Shown in pieces: positions 24,793 to 35,307 of a stretch of 64,000 nt of DNA. How positions within the stretch are numbered: the stretch's first letter is position 1; each line of letters opens with the position of its first letter. The position numbers were made by a program, and so were the translations under genes. The stretch is from Isoetes taiwanensis (Eukaryota > Streptophyta > Lycopodiopsida > Isoetales > Isoetaceae): positions 9,924,934 through 9,988,933 of the forward strand of contig JAJEKV010000022.1 of the NCBI GenBank assembly GCA_021234155.1, in the 5' to 3' direction. Under the pieces are notes generated by a model that made no database searches, was not told the origin of the DNA, and was given only the letters and a program-made list of their open reading frames with translations.

Positions 24793-27700
24793 TTTTTGTG
24801 GTAGTCCATCCCTTATCCAAGTTCGAGAAATGGTGGAGGATTTTAAAAGCAAATAAGAGCTTGCATTTTTATCAAGCAATATATCTTCCAAGTAGGCACT
24901 ATCGTGTTTGGATGAACATGTCAAGGAATGCCTCATTCTGTGGGCTGGGCCTGCACTATGCTTAATCCATTCCCAACATAGCCGATATTCATCACCGGCT
25001 GTAAAAAAAGAAAAGAAGGAAAAAAAAACACCTTACACAAAAAACATTTCATCGAACTATATTTCTATTCTATTCATTGTATCTACTTATGATGTTCTTG
25101 GTCACCGTGATTCTCTCTTTTAGGTTTAAAGAATTAATATGATGATCTTGGCCATTAAGTTCATTTTTAGGGTTTAAAAAATTAAAATGATGTTCTTTAA
25201 AAATTGCTATCTTGTGGTTTAACACTCAGACTGCCCCCTCGACCATTCCCTCGATCCATGGACTAGAACTCGCCCACATGACTGGCCACTTAAACCCATG
25301 TAACTCATGAAAGAAATTTCAATTTTATAATGTACCACCATCATTTGAGTCTTCACTTGTTTCTAATGACTTTGAGAATTTCAAGACCAATGGGGTCATC
25401 TATACCTTGTGGTGATTGCTCAAACATTGGAGAATGGCGCGGTAACCAAATTTAAAATGCTCTCTCTCTCTTCTGATATTTCTAGTATAAAAGTGATCTA
25501 AGCCTTGCTAAAGTTAGAGGTATTTCAGACATGTTTATCATAGAGCACATTGAGTTTTATGTGCCCATGTTTTCTTGCTATCATCTCTGACATTGGTGGA
25601 GGCAAACAAACTCTATTTTGATCAAAAAGTCGCTTGAGGTTCAAGAATTATTTCTCTCTCATTATATAACAAGTTTTGACTTAATTTTGTGGCAATGAGT
25701 TGCTAGCTATAAATTTGTGCTATAGTTTCATGATTTTTTGAGTGTTTATAAGTCATGTTAACTCCTTGGCTATTTACTAAAAAGAATCTACTATACGTAA
25801 TTATGAACAAAAGTTTATGTTAAAATGCTCCCATAATAAATCCTCATCCATAATGCCATCTCGGTAATAAACTATGCATCTCTATTTATACCCACATAGA
25901 ACAGTAACTATTATCAACTTACATTTAGTATAACTAGGTGTAAACTACAATTTTTTGAATTCAAACATGATGTAGAGCACCGGATAATACATTAGAGCAT
26001 AAAAGTTGGATCAACTCCACAAATTATAGGTCCAAAACTCCATAATGATTATAGTTAGTGATGTTTATTGATGAATTCAAGTGGTGAAGTTTAGCCATGA
26101 CAATATATAAATACACCACATAACATTTCATATATGCTTCTTCTGGGCTTATAGAAAGAGACACTATTTTTCCCAAATAGGCCTCTCTAAAATAGTTCAA
26201 AATGTGAGAAATGACATATATATAGAGTACTTTTAGTATAGATTGTATGGTTTTATTGAAAAAATACCAGAAATATGCTTATTTTACTAGCATAAATCCT
26301 ATATCTATGTTAATGCTTATAAAGCATTGTCATCCAAGTAGAATAAATGTTATGCGGTGTGTTAATTTTCATGTATATTATATTTTTTATGGATGCAAAC
26401 CTTTCTTGGCAATAGAAATTCTAGTTACATGTTAAAGTAACATGTTACTTAAGGTTTTAATTTATATAAGACGATCACCATTTATGGTCCACGAGACCAA
26501 TTATATAGAGCATATATCTCATTAGCCTTGTATCCATTTTGCCCCATAGAATGATATTATGGCTTTTAGCTTCGATCACATGATTTTTGAAAGGTTTAAG
26601 TGAAAGTCCATGTAGGTTCAATTGGTCATGGGTACCTATATAAATTCTCAATTTTTTGTGCTTCAACCTTACCCTTAAATTATGCAAGCTAACCGGACCA
26701 ATTAATTTTGTCATATAGAGAATCATACAGTAAATTATATGTGAAAAGTTGAGATCAAAATTGATTAAGGTGGCACCATTAATGATTTTTAAACTTTCAC
26801 CTATTTGGACCAACAATGGCTACCACAGAATCGGATCAAGCAGATAGCTTACTTATCTTGATTTTTATAGTAAAAGTTTTTCATATTTTCCTTCATTCTT
26901 TTTGCATTGGTTTCGACGCGAGATATTTTGAGGATGCGATATGCAAAGTCACAATCTTAGGCACAAATCTAAAATGAATATGGAAGATATAATATAATTC
27001 ATGCCATCTATTCTAGTACAATCCTCAAGATAATGAACAACAAATATTTTTATAAAACAAAGTGGTCCAAGAGCTATTCAGATCCCAAAGCTCAACTTGA
27101 GATGCAATTTACCATAAGGATATTATCAATTCTTGAATAAACTATGGACCAAGAATGCACAGATATTGTTTTTGATTTTTTACTATGTCTTTTTGCTCTT
27201 TCCACGAGCTTGTTTTTCCATTGGTTTCACATCCTTATAAACTTTCATAATGATTTTTTGAGGACAACTTAGGAGTCATATGTAGCAATGCTATCCATTT
27301 GTACAAATTCTAAAATTGAAAAATAGAAGTAAAAGTCAAACATCAAATTTAAACTCAACAAACATTTTTCTAGGATGGAGGACGCCGTGAACTACTTATA
27401 TGCCAAGTTTGAACTCAAAATTGATATCCTTATGAAAGTTGTTTTATATCATTGAATGCTATCCGGGAACCAATACCGGTTCTCAAGGCGTAGGACGCTT
27501 TTGGACCCTATCATGTTTGGAATTGTTTCTATCTTTCTTCACGACTTCGAATGAGACGGTTTTTGTGCCTTCCTATATCTCGCAGAAAAATAAATATTAT
27601 AACCAAAAAATAAAAAAATCTTTTCATTAGACAGCTTTACTTTGTGTGAACTTGGACTTTGGGTTTGCTAGATTATAACCTCACAAGAATGGAAGCTCTA

Positions 27701-29239
27701 TACATTTTTGTGTATTTTTCATGTGAAGTATGATCAAGCCATATACATGAAATCCTAGAAAGGGTTTGGCTAGTTTTGTGTTCTTGATTTTATATGATTT
27801 TTTTGTGAACCTTCAAAATGCCTCTTTAATGGTCCATCATGGAAATTGCATCTAGTGTTAAAGAATTGAGCTAATATGGTTCTAGCTCAGCTTCATTGCT
27901 CTAATTTTTAGGACTTTTACGAATCACTTCAAGATTCATACGATTCCCAAAGATAATATGCATATATTGAGACTTGAAAATCTAGAATTATGATAGCACT
28001 AATTCATACAAACATAAACCTTTACCTACCCGAAAGTAATGGTGTTTCTTTTAGTTTTCGCGAAGTGTACAAATGTGAATACTTTTCATGCATCTATAGC
28101 TTCAAACCGCCTAACCTTGTTGTTCTATAATAGTTAAAAGCTTTGGTGAAGTACGTGCTAGAACTTCCCAAAGAAAAAAGTAGATGATAATTGTTTTGTA
28201 TAAACATTCGTGATTCACTTGAAAACCACATATTCTAGTCTCAATTCACATGGAAATAATATGTTAGCCTAACATAGATTTTAGAAATAGCTTGTAGGCA
28301 TCTAAGAATGTGGATAGGCTCCAACTACTATATGGCTTTTTATCACTGCGAAACAAATTCACATGCTATGCCACTAAATTTGTTTCAAGAGAGCAAAATG
28401 ACTATACAACACTAAGGCTTCGAAATCGGCCAAAGGAGAAAGCGCACCCAGAGAAAAAGAAAGAGCCCAAAGGAATCGCTGTTATTAGTGTTATCACTAC
28501 CGGCCGGGTAAATCTATGAGATAAATTCCAAAAACATTTCTAACATCTTGTCTCAAGTGATTGTCCCATTAAAGTTGGGTAATGCCAATGACATTTTTGG
28601 AAGAAAATGTAGAAAAACAATGCAATAGAAAAATTTTGATTTTGAGAATAGCCAGCTGGTCACCTTAGCAAGGAAGAAGCTCCCCCAACAAATACGTATT
28701 AATGGAAATAACCCTCATGTTTTGCATGAGCCAAATGACTTCCATATCAATTTGTTGCGCACGTAATAAAGGCTATTGAAAATAAGAACTTAATATGATT
28801 CAACTTCATAAGAATCAATGAATAATAGAACCACGCCTTCTCTAATTTAAGCAAGCCTCTAGATGATCAAAGATAACATATCCTCCTCGGCCACAGTGGT
28901 ATAGCTCTTACAAAAATAGAAACGTGATCTACTGGATGCACAAATATACATGCATCATTGATGCACTCCTGTCACAGAGAAAATCCTCTAACTATATTTC
29001 TTCTATATGCCATAGAAATGCATGCTGTTTGTATGTGGCAAGTGTGTTGCATCATACCGATCGAGTTAAGAGGGAAATCCAAGAAGCAAAATCATAACTA
29101 AAAATTTTACGATTTTTGGCATATCAGATTTTTTTCCTACGCTAAAACCCACAAAAATCTTAGGAAATCAAATTAACAAAAATTCCAAAAACATTTCCAC
29201 AAAACCTGAAAAATCCCGTGATTAACAAGATTGATTGAT
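24793..29239. other. AT-rich spacer, nothing recognised
   Basis: About 4.4 kb of strongly AT-rich sequence without a supportable gene, RNA or repeat boundary. Open frames are at most 113 codons (26475-26816, minus strand), and none has family motifs. Confidence 0.5.
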
Positions 29240-29390
29240 GATTGATGAATATGTAGCATAATAACAGGGGTTTCCTTTGTATTTTTGCACGCTTTTCACC
29301 AAGGTTTTGCTATGATTTTGTGGTGTATTTCAATTCGATGTACTAATGCGCATATCTAGAGTAAAGATACACGCTTACATTATTTTTATG
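29240..29390. repeat. Fragment of the X/Y dispersed repeat
   Basis: Shares ATATGTAGCA-AATAACA, a CGCTTTTCA string, TGCTATGATTT or near matches, and TATCTAGAGT with the start of copy X at 7739-7860. It is in the same orientation as X. Confidence 0.6.
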
Positions 29391-29543
29391 TAAGACTTAG
29401 ACAATGGTTTATCCCCTTCAAAAATAAAAAATTTCTAACATGGCATGCAAGGCTCGAGAGCTTTTACTTTAGGGTTCTCCTAAATGATTAGGTGAATCGC
29501 CTCCCAAATCGCTCTACTGCTCTTCGGCTCCCGCTTCCTCAGG

Positions 29544-29660
29544 GCAATTTCAAGAATGGCAGAATCCATGAGGGATTGATACGGCCATTTTTCCCGGGTC
29601 GCTCGCGGGTAATTTCGCAGAATGGCGTAACCATGAGTGGATTGACTACGTTTATTTTCC
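29544..29660. repeat. ~66-bp diverged tandem duplication
   Basis: AATTTCAAGAATGGCAGAA...CCATGAGGGATTGA at 29546 is echoed by AATTTCGCAGAATGGCGTAA...CCATGAGTGGATTGA at 29611. The overlapping open frames on both strands (29480-29749) have no recognisable content. Confidence 0.6.
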
Positions 29661-30871
29661 ATGGTTGTAGTAATGCTCTTATGCAAAGGGCCCTGCTTCC
29701 ACCCGGGCAAAGGTAAGAAGGTACATGGTTTCTTCTCGTGAGTAATCATTCATCCTCCAAGAATGGCCTCCCATCTTTTAAAAATCTAGGTAATCGCACT
29801 GCTAGCCATGCATTGGATCTGATTGATTCACAGAATGCCAGAGGCCTCTCGTTGTTTTACCTCTTCACATTTATTCCTATACCTTCCTAAATATACTAAT
29901 GGTTGAAGCATGTTTTCATGCATTCTCTTAACTCTTTCAATGGCTGGATGCTGTCAAAGAATACAGAGTTCAAAGCTAAGTGCTTTGGCCATTTTTCCAA
30001 TAATTGATTTTAGGGATAATGGAAGCTAAAGGCTCTAAGGAGTCAATAATCAATACTTTGTGAAATCAAAGAAAGCTTCCAACCCACCTCTGATACTAGC
30101 ATGTGTAGCAAGTTAATCTCTGCTCATGGCAGCAGCAAGAGCAGCTGTGTCCTCTTGTCGGATTGCTTCCATGAGCACATAGAGTTAGCTTAAAATGTTT
30201 TCATGATCATGAATGATTAGGAGGTCCTGAAGAGGACGCTTATAAATTTATGTAGCCAAGAAGGCAGGAATCCATGGCCTAGATATCATGCTAAACACCT
30301 CTACATAATTTGTTGTAGGTCGAATAGTTGCTGAGTCTTCTTCATACACTTGCAAGTAGATAGAACATCTTGGTTGACCAAATAGAGAAATCTCATAGAT
30401 CCCTTGAAGAATATAGCTTCTTATGCAAAGAAGGAGAGGATGAAGAGGCGATGGAAGAAGTTTGGAAGAAGTTTATGGTGAGTCACATCAAGGAAGCTGT
30501 ATGCATATTGTAACTCCTGCCAGCTTTTGTAATGATTTTCTATCAAAGACCATACGATCCCGGCTTTTGGCTATGCTTAACAAAGAAACATTGCATGCAC
30601 ATGCAGCACCTGTAAGGTCACAGAACCTATTATATTAACTATGTTCTACTTTTTTTTCATAAATTAAGATTGTATATTTGATTCGAGATTTGAATAGTTT
30701 TCCATAAACAAGGTGCCCAATTGTAGATAATCTTGCTACACATATTGCTACATGTCAAGTATATTTCACGCTCTGTTTTTTTATGGCCCGGCGGCCAAAA
30801 ATTTTTTTTAGTGTATAATAACCAACACATAACTACCATTGACATTAATAAATATAACCATTGGAACCAAC
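29661..30871. other. Spacer, nothing recognised
   Basis: AT-rich sequence without a gene I can support. From about 30800 it enters the same ACCATTGACATTAA-containing sequence seen in copies X and Y. Confidence 0.5.
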
Positions 30872-31222
30872 ACATTTAAATTAAAATCCCCTTAACCCCT
30901 CTTTTGGTTTGGGTGCATATTCACACGGGGTGACGAGGGCGTACGAGCCCTATAATTGTATTTTGCACGCACACGTAAATCAATTCATATAGTATTCCTC
31001 GTTGAAATCTTATAGTGGCTTTGCTTAATCTTGTTATACAAGATAGCAAATCTTGTACTCTGTATTACCCCACAAATGAGGAACTTTAATGCACGGGGTG
31101 TAGATTAAGGAATATGGGGCTTAATATGCCAATCCGACAAATTTCCGATGTCCTGAGTCACCCCCTGGGTGGTGAATATGCACCCAAACCAAAGGGGTTT
31201 AAGGGGATTTTAATTTAAATGT
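30872..31222. repeat. 351-bp foldback element with ~63-bp arms
   Basis: Left arm 30872-30934 (ACATTTAAATTAAAATCCCC, then TTTGGTTTGGGTGCATATTC) is the reverse complement of the right arm 31157-31222, with few mismatches and small indels. Between them lies a 222-bp core that also occurs in copy Y (47620-47830) and, partly and inverted, in copy X (10650-10740). X and Y each keep only one clear arm. It may be a MITE-like unit, or the junction of two head-to-head copies of the X/Y repeat. No coding capacity. Confidence 0.7.
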
Positions 31223-31799
31223 CATGTATTAACAACATGTGCCCTATTATTATGGAGTTGAGTTGTTCGTTGGGTCCTGCTGAAGCCCTAAAGTCGAAAT
31301 GTTAAGTACCATTCTTAAGGGTCCTGGCCATTCAGAAAACGGGGAATCGTAAGAATGGCAGGGCAAAAAATTGCTTGGAATAGAATGACAAGTGAAAAAT
31401 TTACCATGTAATTGAAATGCGAGTTATAAACCTGGCCTTCAAATAAATTCTAGGGGTGCAATTCAAATTCAAGGCTCGACTGCTACTACATTGTGGAGGT
31501 TTTTTATATTTTTTTCGGCTAGCTTAATGGTTGATGTATTTTGCTGGCGTGCACTTTCGTGGCACCATGTGGCACCTCCCTCCACTGGGAAATGGAAGCG
31601 AGGCCAACCCATTCCACACCATCGTTGTGCATTTTTAGGGTTTTGTTTTAGGGTTGCGACCTTCGCCAGTTCTTTGAGCTCCACAAGCCGCAGATCAATT
31701 CTTTGCAAGTGTTCTTCACATGTAGTAGCTCGTAGGATCTTCGCAAGTGTTAGATAGCAAGGAGTTCTTTGCACATAGCAGATCGCAAGGAGTAGATCA
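31223..31799. other. Spacer with two telobox-like motifs
   Basis: TTAGGGTTTTG at about 31636 and TTAGGGTTG at about 31651 are telobox-like strings (AAACCCTAA-type on the other strand), found in many plant promoters and also by chance. Overlapping open frames on both strands (31469-31834 minus, 31491-31757 plus) share no recognised motif, so I do not call a gene. Confidence 0.35.
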
Positions 31800-31975
31800 C
31801 AAGCTGTAAAACTATTGAATCTTGGAAAGAACACTTTCCTATCTCTATTTTGTAGGGGATTGGTGTCTGATCCGCCATTCCACAGAGGCCCCTCTCTTGG
31901 CGTTGGAATGATGGACCAGACACCATTCCCCTACAATAGTAACTACTTTCCACTACACATGTCAATGCTATAGTA
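31800..31975. repeat. Repeat segment shared with 49150-49325, containing a hairpin
   Basis: Both places share TCTTGGAAAGAACACTT, CTCTATTTTGT, GGCCCCTCTCT, CCCTACAATAGTAA and CCACTACACATGTCAATGCT in the same order. Within this copy, 31852-31934 is a near-perfect inverted repeat: GTAGGGGATTGGTGTCTG pairs with CAGACACCATTCCCCTAC across a short loop. At 49197-49284 the same hairpin has decayed. Confidence 0.8.
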
Positions 31976-32420
31976 TGTATTTATTATATATAGATTCTTT
32001 GATATTTCTTAAAAATGCTTACGTCTATAAAATTTCCAAGTTGAAGAACCTTTGTACGCTAAGATTTTCAATTGTTAGAGAGGTTATTCGTATGGGTCCA
32101 ACATATGTTGCTGACACTGGACCTCTAGAATACGGTCGAGAAGGCATAATAATGTTAGGTTTAGCCGCTTTTAAAAGTAAGATCTCTGGGGAGCGTTGCC
32201 ACTGCAGAGGAGGCACCCCGGACTTGCCCGGAGTATTAGGCATAGAGCGTGTTTCATGATTCTCGGTTTTGCATGGTCAAAATGGGGTGGCCAGGACTTC
32301 CCTGTATTTATCTGGGCCTTACCTTCACTAGATATTTGCTATTCAGGCTGTCGATAGAGAATAGTTTTGCTCTTCAATTGATTTTTTGCTATCTTCTTCT
32401 GCTTGCTCTTGCTCATTCAT
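31976..32420 (+). repeat. Dispersed repeat copy A, first part
   Basis: Matches copy B at 59955-60340. Shared strings include ACACTAAGATTTTCAATTGT or its near match, TGGGTCCAACATATGTT, GAGAATAGTTTTGCTCTTCA and CTTGCTTGCTCTTG. Copy A is broken by insertions after 32420 and resumes at 33453 and 40731. No domain is recognised in it. Confidence 0.8.
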
Positions 32421-32504
32421 AGATAGATAGATAGATGGATGGATGGATGGATGATGGATGGATGGATGGATAGACAGATAGATAGATAGATAGATAGATC
32501 GATA
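32421..32504. repeat. (GATA)n/(GGAT)n microsatellite
   Basis: Mixed AGAT, GGAT and AGAC tetramers. It matches the (GATA)n at 33383-33422 on the far side of the LINE-like insert, so the two are probably halves of one SINE tail. Complementary frames read as Tyr-Leu-Ser-Ile repeats and are not genes. Confidence 0.9.
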
Positions 32505-32623
32505 GGAATAGGAATAGGAATAGGAATAGGAAATAGGAATAGGAATAGGAATAGAATAGGAATAGAGGAATAGGAACAGAATAGGAATAGGAATAGAATA
32601 GGAATAGGAATAGGAAATAGAAT
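32505..32623 (-). repeat. (GGAATA)n tail of a LINE-like element
   Basis: Runs of GGAATA, GAATA and GGAAATA units. On the minus strand this is a TATTC-type tail directly after the 3' end of the element at 32624-33382. The tail type is shared with the copies at 42731, 46211 and 46722. Confidence 0.85.
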
Positions 32624-33381
32624 GATTTTATCATTCACTAAGACCAATCGCCTATGGGACCGTATGAGCGCTAAAGAAACTTATTACCGGCTCCGTTAAA
32701 AAACTCCCTACTCAAGGGTTTTCGAGGAAAAATCGTGGCAAGAATAAGAATGCCGGGCTAAACCTGCATAAGTATACATCATCATGAAATAAATGTATAT
32801 ATACATGTCAAGTGGTACCGAGGACATAGCTGATCCTCGCATGTCCATAACCTCCGTTGTATGATCCCAAAGACTGGGTGACGATGCCGTGGATCAATGT
32901 CACATGTAAATCTACCGCCAGCTCTAAATTAACCAGCATACGCATCCGATTTGATCATATGTCGGGCAACTTTGAAGGGTATGAGGATTCATCCTCAATG
33001 ACCATTTGGTAGCATTGATGTAACTGCCCCGGGCGTACACCAATCCATCCGCCATCTCTACTCAAGATGATGTGCCCCTCGTATAACGGAGGCAATGAGT
33101 TCTGCTTTTCATGGGCAAGTGTTTGTGCAGCATTGGCGGGCCTCGCTCCAATGTGGGATTTATGTATGCTGGTAGTGTGCCGCTTTGATATGTTCAAGGG
33201 CATTGGCATCCCAAAGCTTGCCGAGGAAGCAAACGCCAAGATATTGCCTCAAGCTATGGCGATATGCCTCTCGCTTGTACACATGTATGCACTCAAGGCC
33301 TCGCACATTCCATCTAGCGCCAACCATTGATCTTTTTTCCTCCAATGCATTCCTGAGGGCGTCATGCCCCATTGCCATGAT

Positions 33382-33382
<1 letters not shown>
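32624..33382 (-). mobile_element. LINE-like element of the TATTC-tail family, truncated
   Basis: Homologous to 42753-43560. Near the tail both read GACCAAT-GGCCTATGGGACC or a close match, then GTTTTCGAGG. Further in, both share a minus-strand reading frame: here CIHVYKREAYRHSLRQYL, then KLWDANALEHIKAAHYQ, against CIQIGERITIGQRQYL and KIWDLDALKHVRTTHYK in the other copy. Frame conservation between diverged copies implies an ancestral coding region, but I do not recognise the protein. In this copy a stop follows shortly after HYQHT. It is 5'-truncated and lies inside a GATA tract. Confidence 0.65.
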
Positions 33383-33423
<41 letters not shown>

Positions 33424-33452
33424 CATGCCATATTGGCAGCATCCATGCGGAG
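33383..33452 (-). mobile_element. SINE fragment with (GATA)n tail
   Basis: (GATA)n at 33383-33422 is followed by ATCATGCCATATTGGCAGCA, matching ACGCCATGCCACATTGGCAA next to the GATA tail of the SINE at 61217-61421. The tRNA-like head is absent, so this is a 5'-truncated copy in the minus orientation. Confidence 0.55.
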
Positions 33453-33975
33453 TGAGAAGTTGGAACTAGTTCTTTGGGGCCTGGTTTTATAGAAGACTAG
33501 GGGGGCTCTAGATGTGTGTGGCATGTTGGGATTATCAGGGATTTTGCTGTTGTATCTCTTCATTCAAGGCGGGTTGAGGTTGAGTACAGTTCAGGGGATG
33601 ATTCTCCTTTGTATACTAGCTTTATTGCAATTTTGGTGGCTATCGCTTTCAGAGTATAGCAAAATACTCTTCATTAGGATGGTGGATATGCCCAAAAGAG
33701 CGTGAGCACCATGTCGAGGTTCAACTTCCTGGGCTCCATTTGAGTTTTCAATCCTTTATTTCAGTTTGCTGCATTAGAGTTTAAGTGCCATTGGAATTCA
33801 CTTGTTACCATTACATTGGTTTTTTCTAGAGTCCATCTTGTGAAGCAAGTCAAAAGAAGGCTGTTTGGCCCCATCTTCTTTTCCAGGATATGGCTTAGAA
33901 TGCCCCTTGTGGGATATTCTCTGTAAATATTGCAATCCAATGGTCACAAAAAAATTTAAAACACTCTATCGTTAA
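33453..33975 (+). repeat. Dispersed repeat copy A, second part
   Basis: Matches copy B at 60415-60930: GAAGACTAGGG, GTGTGTGGCA, GTTGTATCTCTTCATT or near match, GGGATGATTCTCCTTTGT, CACCATGTCGAGGTTCAACT, GTGCCATTGGAATTCA and TGTGGGATATTCTC. The match stops at ACACTC near 33965, where the T-rich insertion begins. The 63-codon frame at 33514-33705 is not conserved in copy B. Confidence 0.85.
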
Positions 33976-34080
33976 TGTTCCTCTATTAAGTGACTCGCTA
34001 ATAGAACCTATATTCCTTGGATGGGGACGCCCTTTGTCACTCCTCTTCTATTTATTCAAATTTCCTTCATTATTCTATCA

Positions 34081-34515
34081 TCTACGTTTCCTTGAGCTAG
34101 TTTCTCCTTCTTCTATCCTATCGCTTTCCCCACCCTCCCTCTCCTCCCGTGATGGTTATTTGCATTTGATCGTTCGCTATTTCTTTTTTCTTTTCTAATG
34201 CTCTTGCAATGTGTATTCTGTGTCCTCAAAGGCGGGCTTTGTAGCCTCCGAGGCATACTTATTAGTTTTGATTCTCGCAAGCGTGTCATTACATGTCAAG
34301 TGACATTTTTCCTACTTTTCCCTTCTTCAAATTAAGGTTGTCATATCAAAGGTTTTCATATAATTTTGTGGGTTCGTGGTTCACCAATGGTGTGGCTTAT
34401 GGCCTCTCGCTCTGGTGGATATCTCTCTTTTTCACGCCGCATTGTAGCCTTCAAAATGTACCAGCCGCGATTGTAGCCTTCAAGACAAGATTTTATTTAT
34501 TCTTATGTTTTCCTG
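34081..34515 (+). repeat. LTR 3'-end-like segment, first copy
   Basis: Begins with CTTGAGCTAGTTTCTCC and contains AAAATGTACCA (about 34455). It ends directly before a perfect primer-binding site. The same three landmarks occur in the same order at 35178-35295, but there only about 120 bp long, so this copy carries about 320 bp of extra sequence. The upstream limit of the LTR is not resolved; TGTTCCTCT at 33976 is a possible start. Confidence 0.4.
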
Positions 34516-34527
34516 TGGTATCAGAGC
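34516..34527 (+). other. Primer-binding site, tRNA-iMet type
   Basis: TGGTATCAGAGC is complementary to the 3' end of plant initiator methionine tRNA and is the standard primer site of many plant LTR retrotransposons. Twelve of twelve bases match. Confidence 0.8.
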
Positions 34528-34901
34528 TTCCCGAGTCAATCTTTATTATTCATGTTTTCTCAAGGCATACCAAGGTTCTAGATCATATTTATTTATTATT
34601 TTTCTCTCGGCGTATACTGTAGGCCTCCGCAGGCGCGACTTAATCGTGGGTTGTTTTTTTTTCCCGCTGATGGTCATTCCCTGACGGTTCCCATTGGTTT
34701 GGCCGTTGTTTCTTTCTTTCCTACAGCGGCCCCGGAGCCCGAAAGTTATTATATTCTTGATTTTGCACTTTGGCACGTGCCTATGCCCCGTTTAACTTCT
34801 AATCCGTTATTCTCCTTTTCAAATTCCATTGTAGGTCATTTTCTTGCGCTTTTTCTATTGTCGGCCATCATCTCGGCGAACTCCATGCTAGCGTATTCGA
34901 G

Positions 34902-35295
34902 TGTTGACGACATTTCTCATTAGGGTTTCCCGAAAAACCCTAAAGGGCGGGGCTTTTCATCCCGATGAGAAGCAAATGTCACATTTCCCCACATTTTGTA
35001 TGGACAATGCGGATATATCATTTTTTATCTTGTATCCCTAGTTTCTCGCCTCGATGATTGTCTAGTTTCGAGCTTTTCATGGATTTTCGAAGTATTTTTC
35101 AAAATTATACCCCATTGGGGAATCAATTTGTACTCAACGATATTTACAAAGCTCAATGAGAACACCACTTCACTTCTCTTGAGCTAGTTTCTCCTCTTCT
35201 CTATCCCACGGGCTTCCTATCCTACCTACTAGTTCTTCTATCACCAATCAAGTACGCTGTTTACACTATGGAATCCAAGGTAACAAAATGTACCA
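34902..35295 (+). repeat. Candidate LTR, second copy
   Basis: Starts TGTTGACGAC, ends TACCA, and is followed at once by a primer-binding-site-like string. It contains a telobox inverted repeat near its start (34920-34943) and a stretch TTTACAAAGCTCAATGAGAA typical in form of the transcribed end of plant LTRs. A second, 3' copy of it was not found in the window, so the call is provisional. Confidence 0.45.
34920..34943. promoter_or_regulatory. Inverted telobox palindrome
   Basis: TTAGGGTTT, six bases, then AAACCCTAA: a perfect 9-bp inverted repeat of the plant telobox. Single teloboxes bind Myb/TRB-type proteins in plant promoters. Its location near the start of a candidate LTR suggests a promoter role, but this is inferred only. 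Confidence 0.4.
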
Positions 35296-35307
35296 TGGTA
35301 TCATAGC
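35296..35307 (+). other. Primer-binding-site-like sequence, one mismatch
   Basis: TGGTATCATAGC differs from the tRNA-iMet site at one base and directly follows the candidate LTR end. Confidence 0.55.

Noticed and set aside
32413-32647. Tyr/Leu/Phe/Pro and Ile/Pro repeat frames
   Set aside because: Translations of GATA and GGAATA microsatellites.
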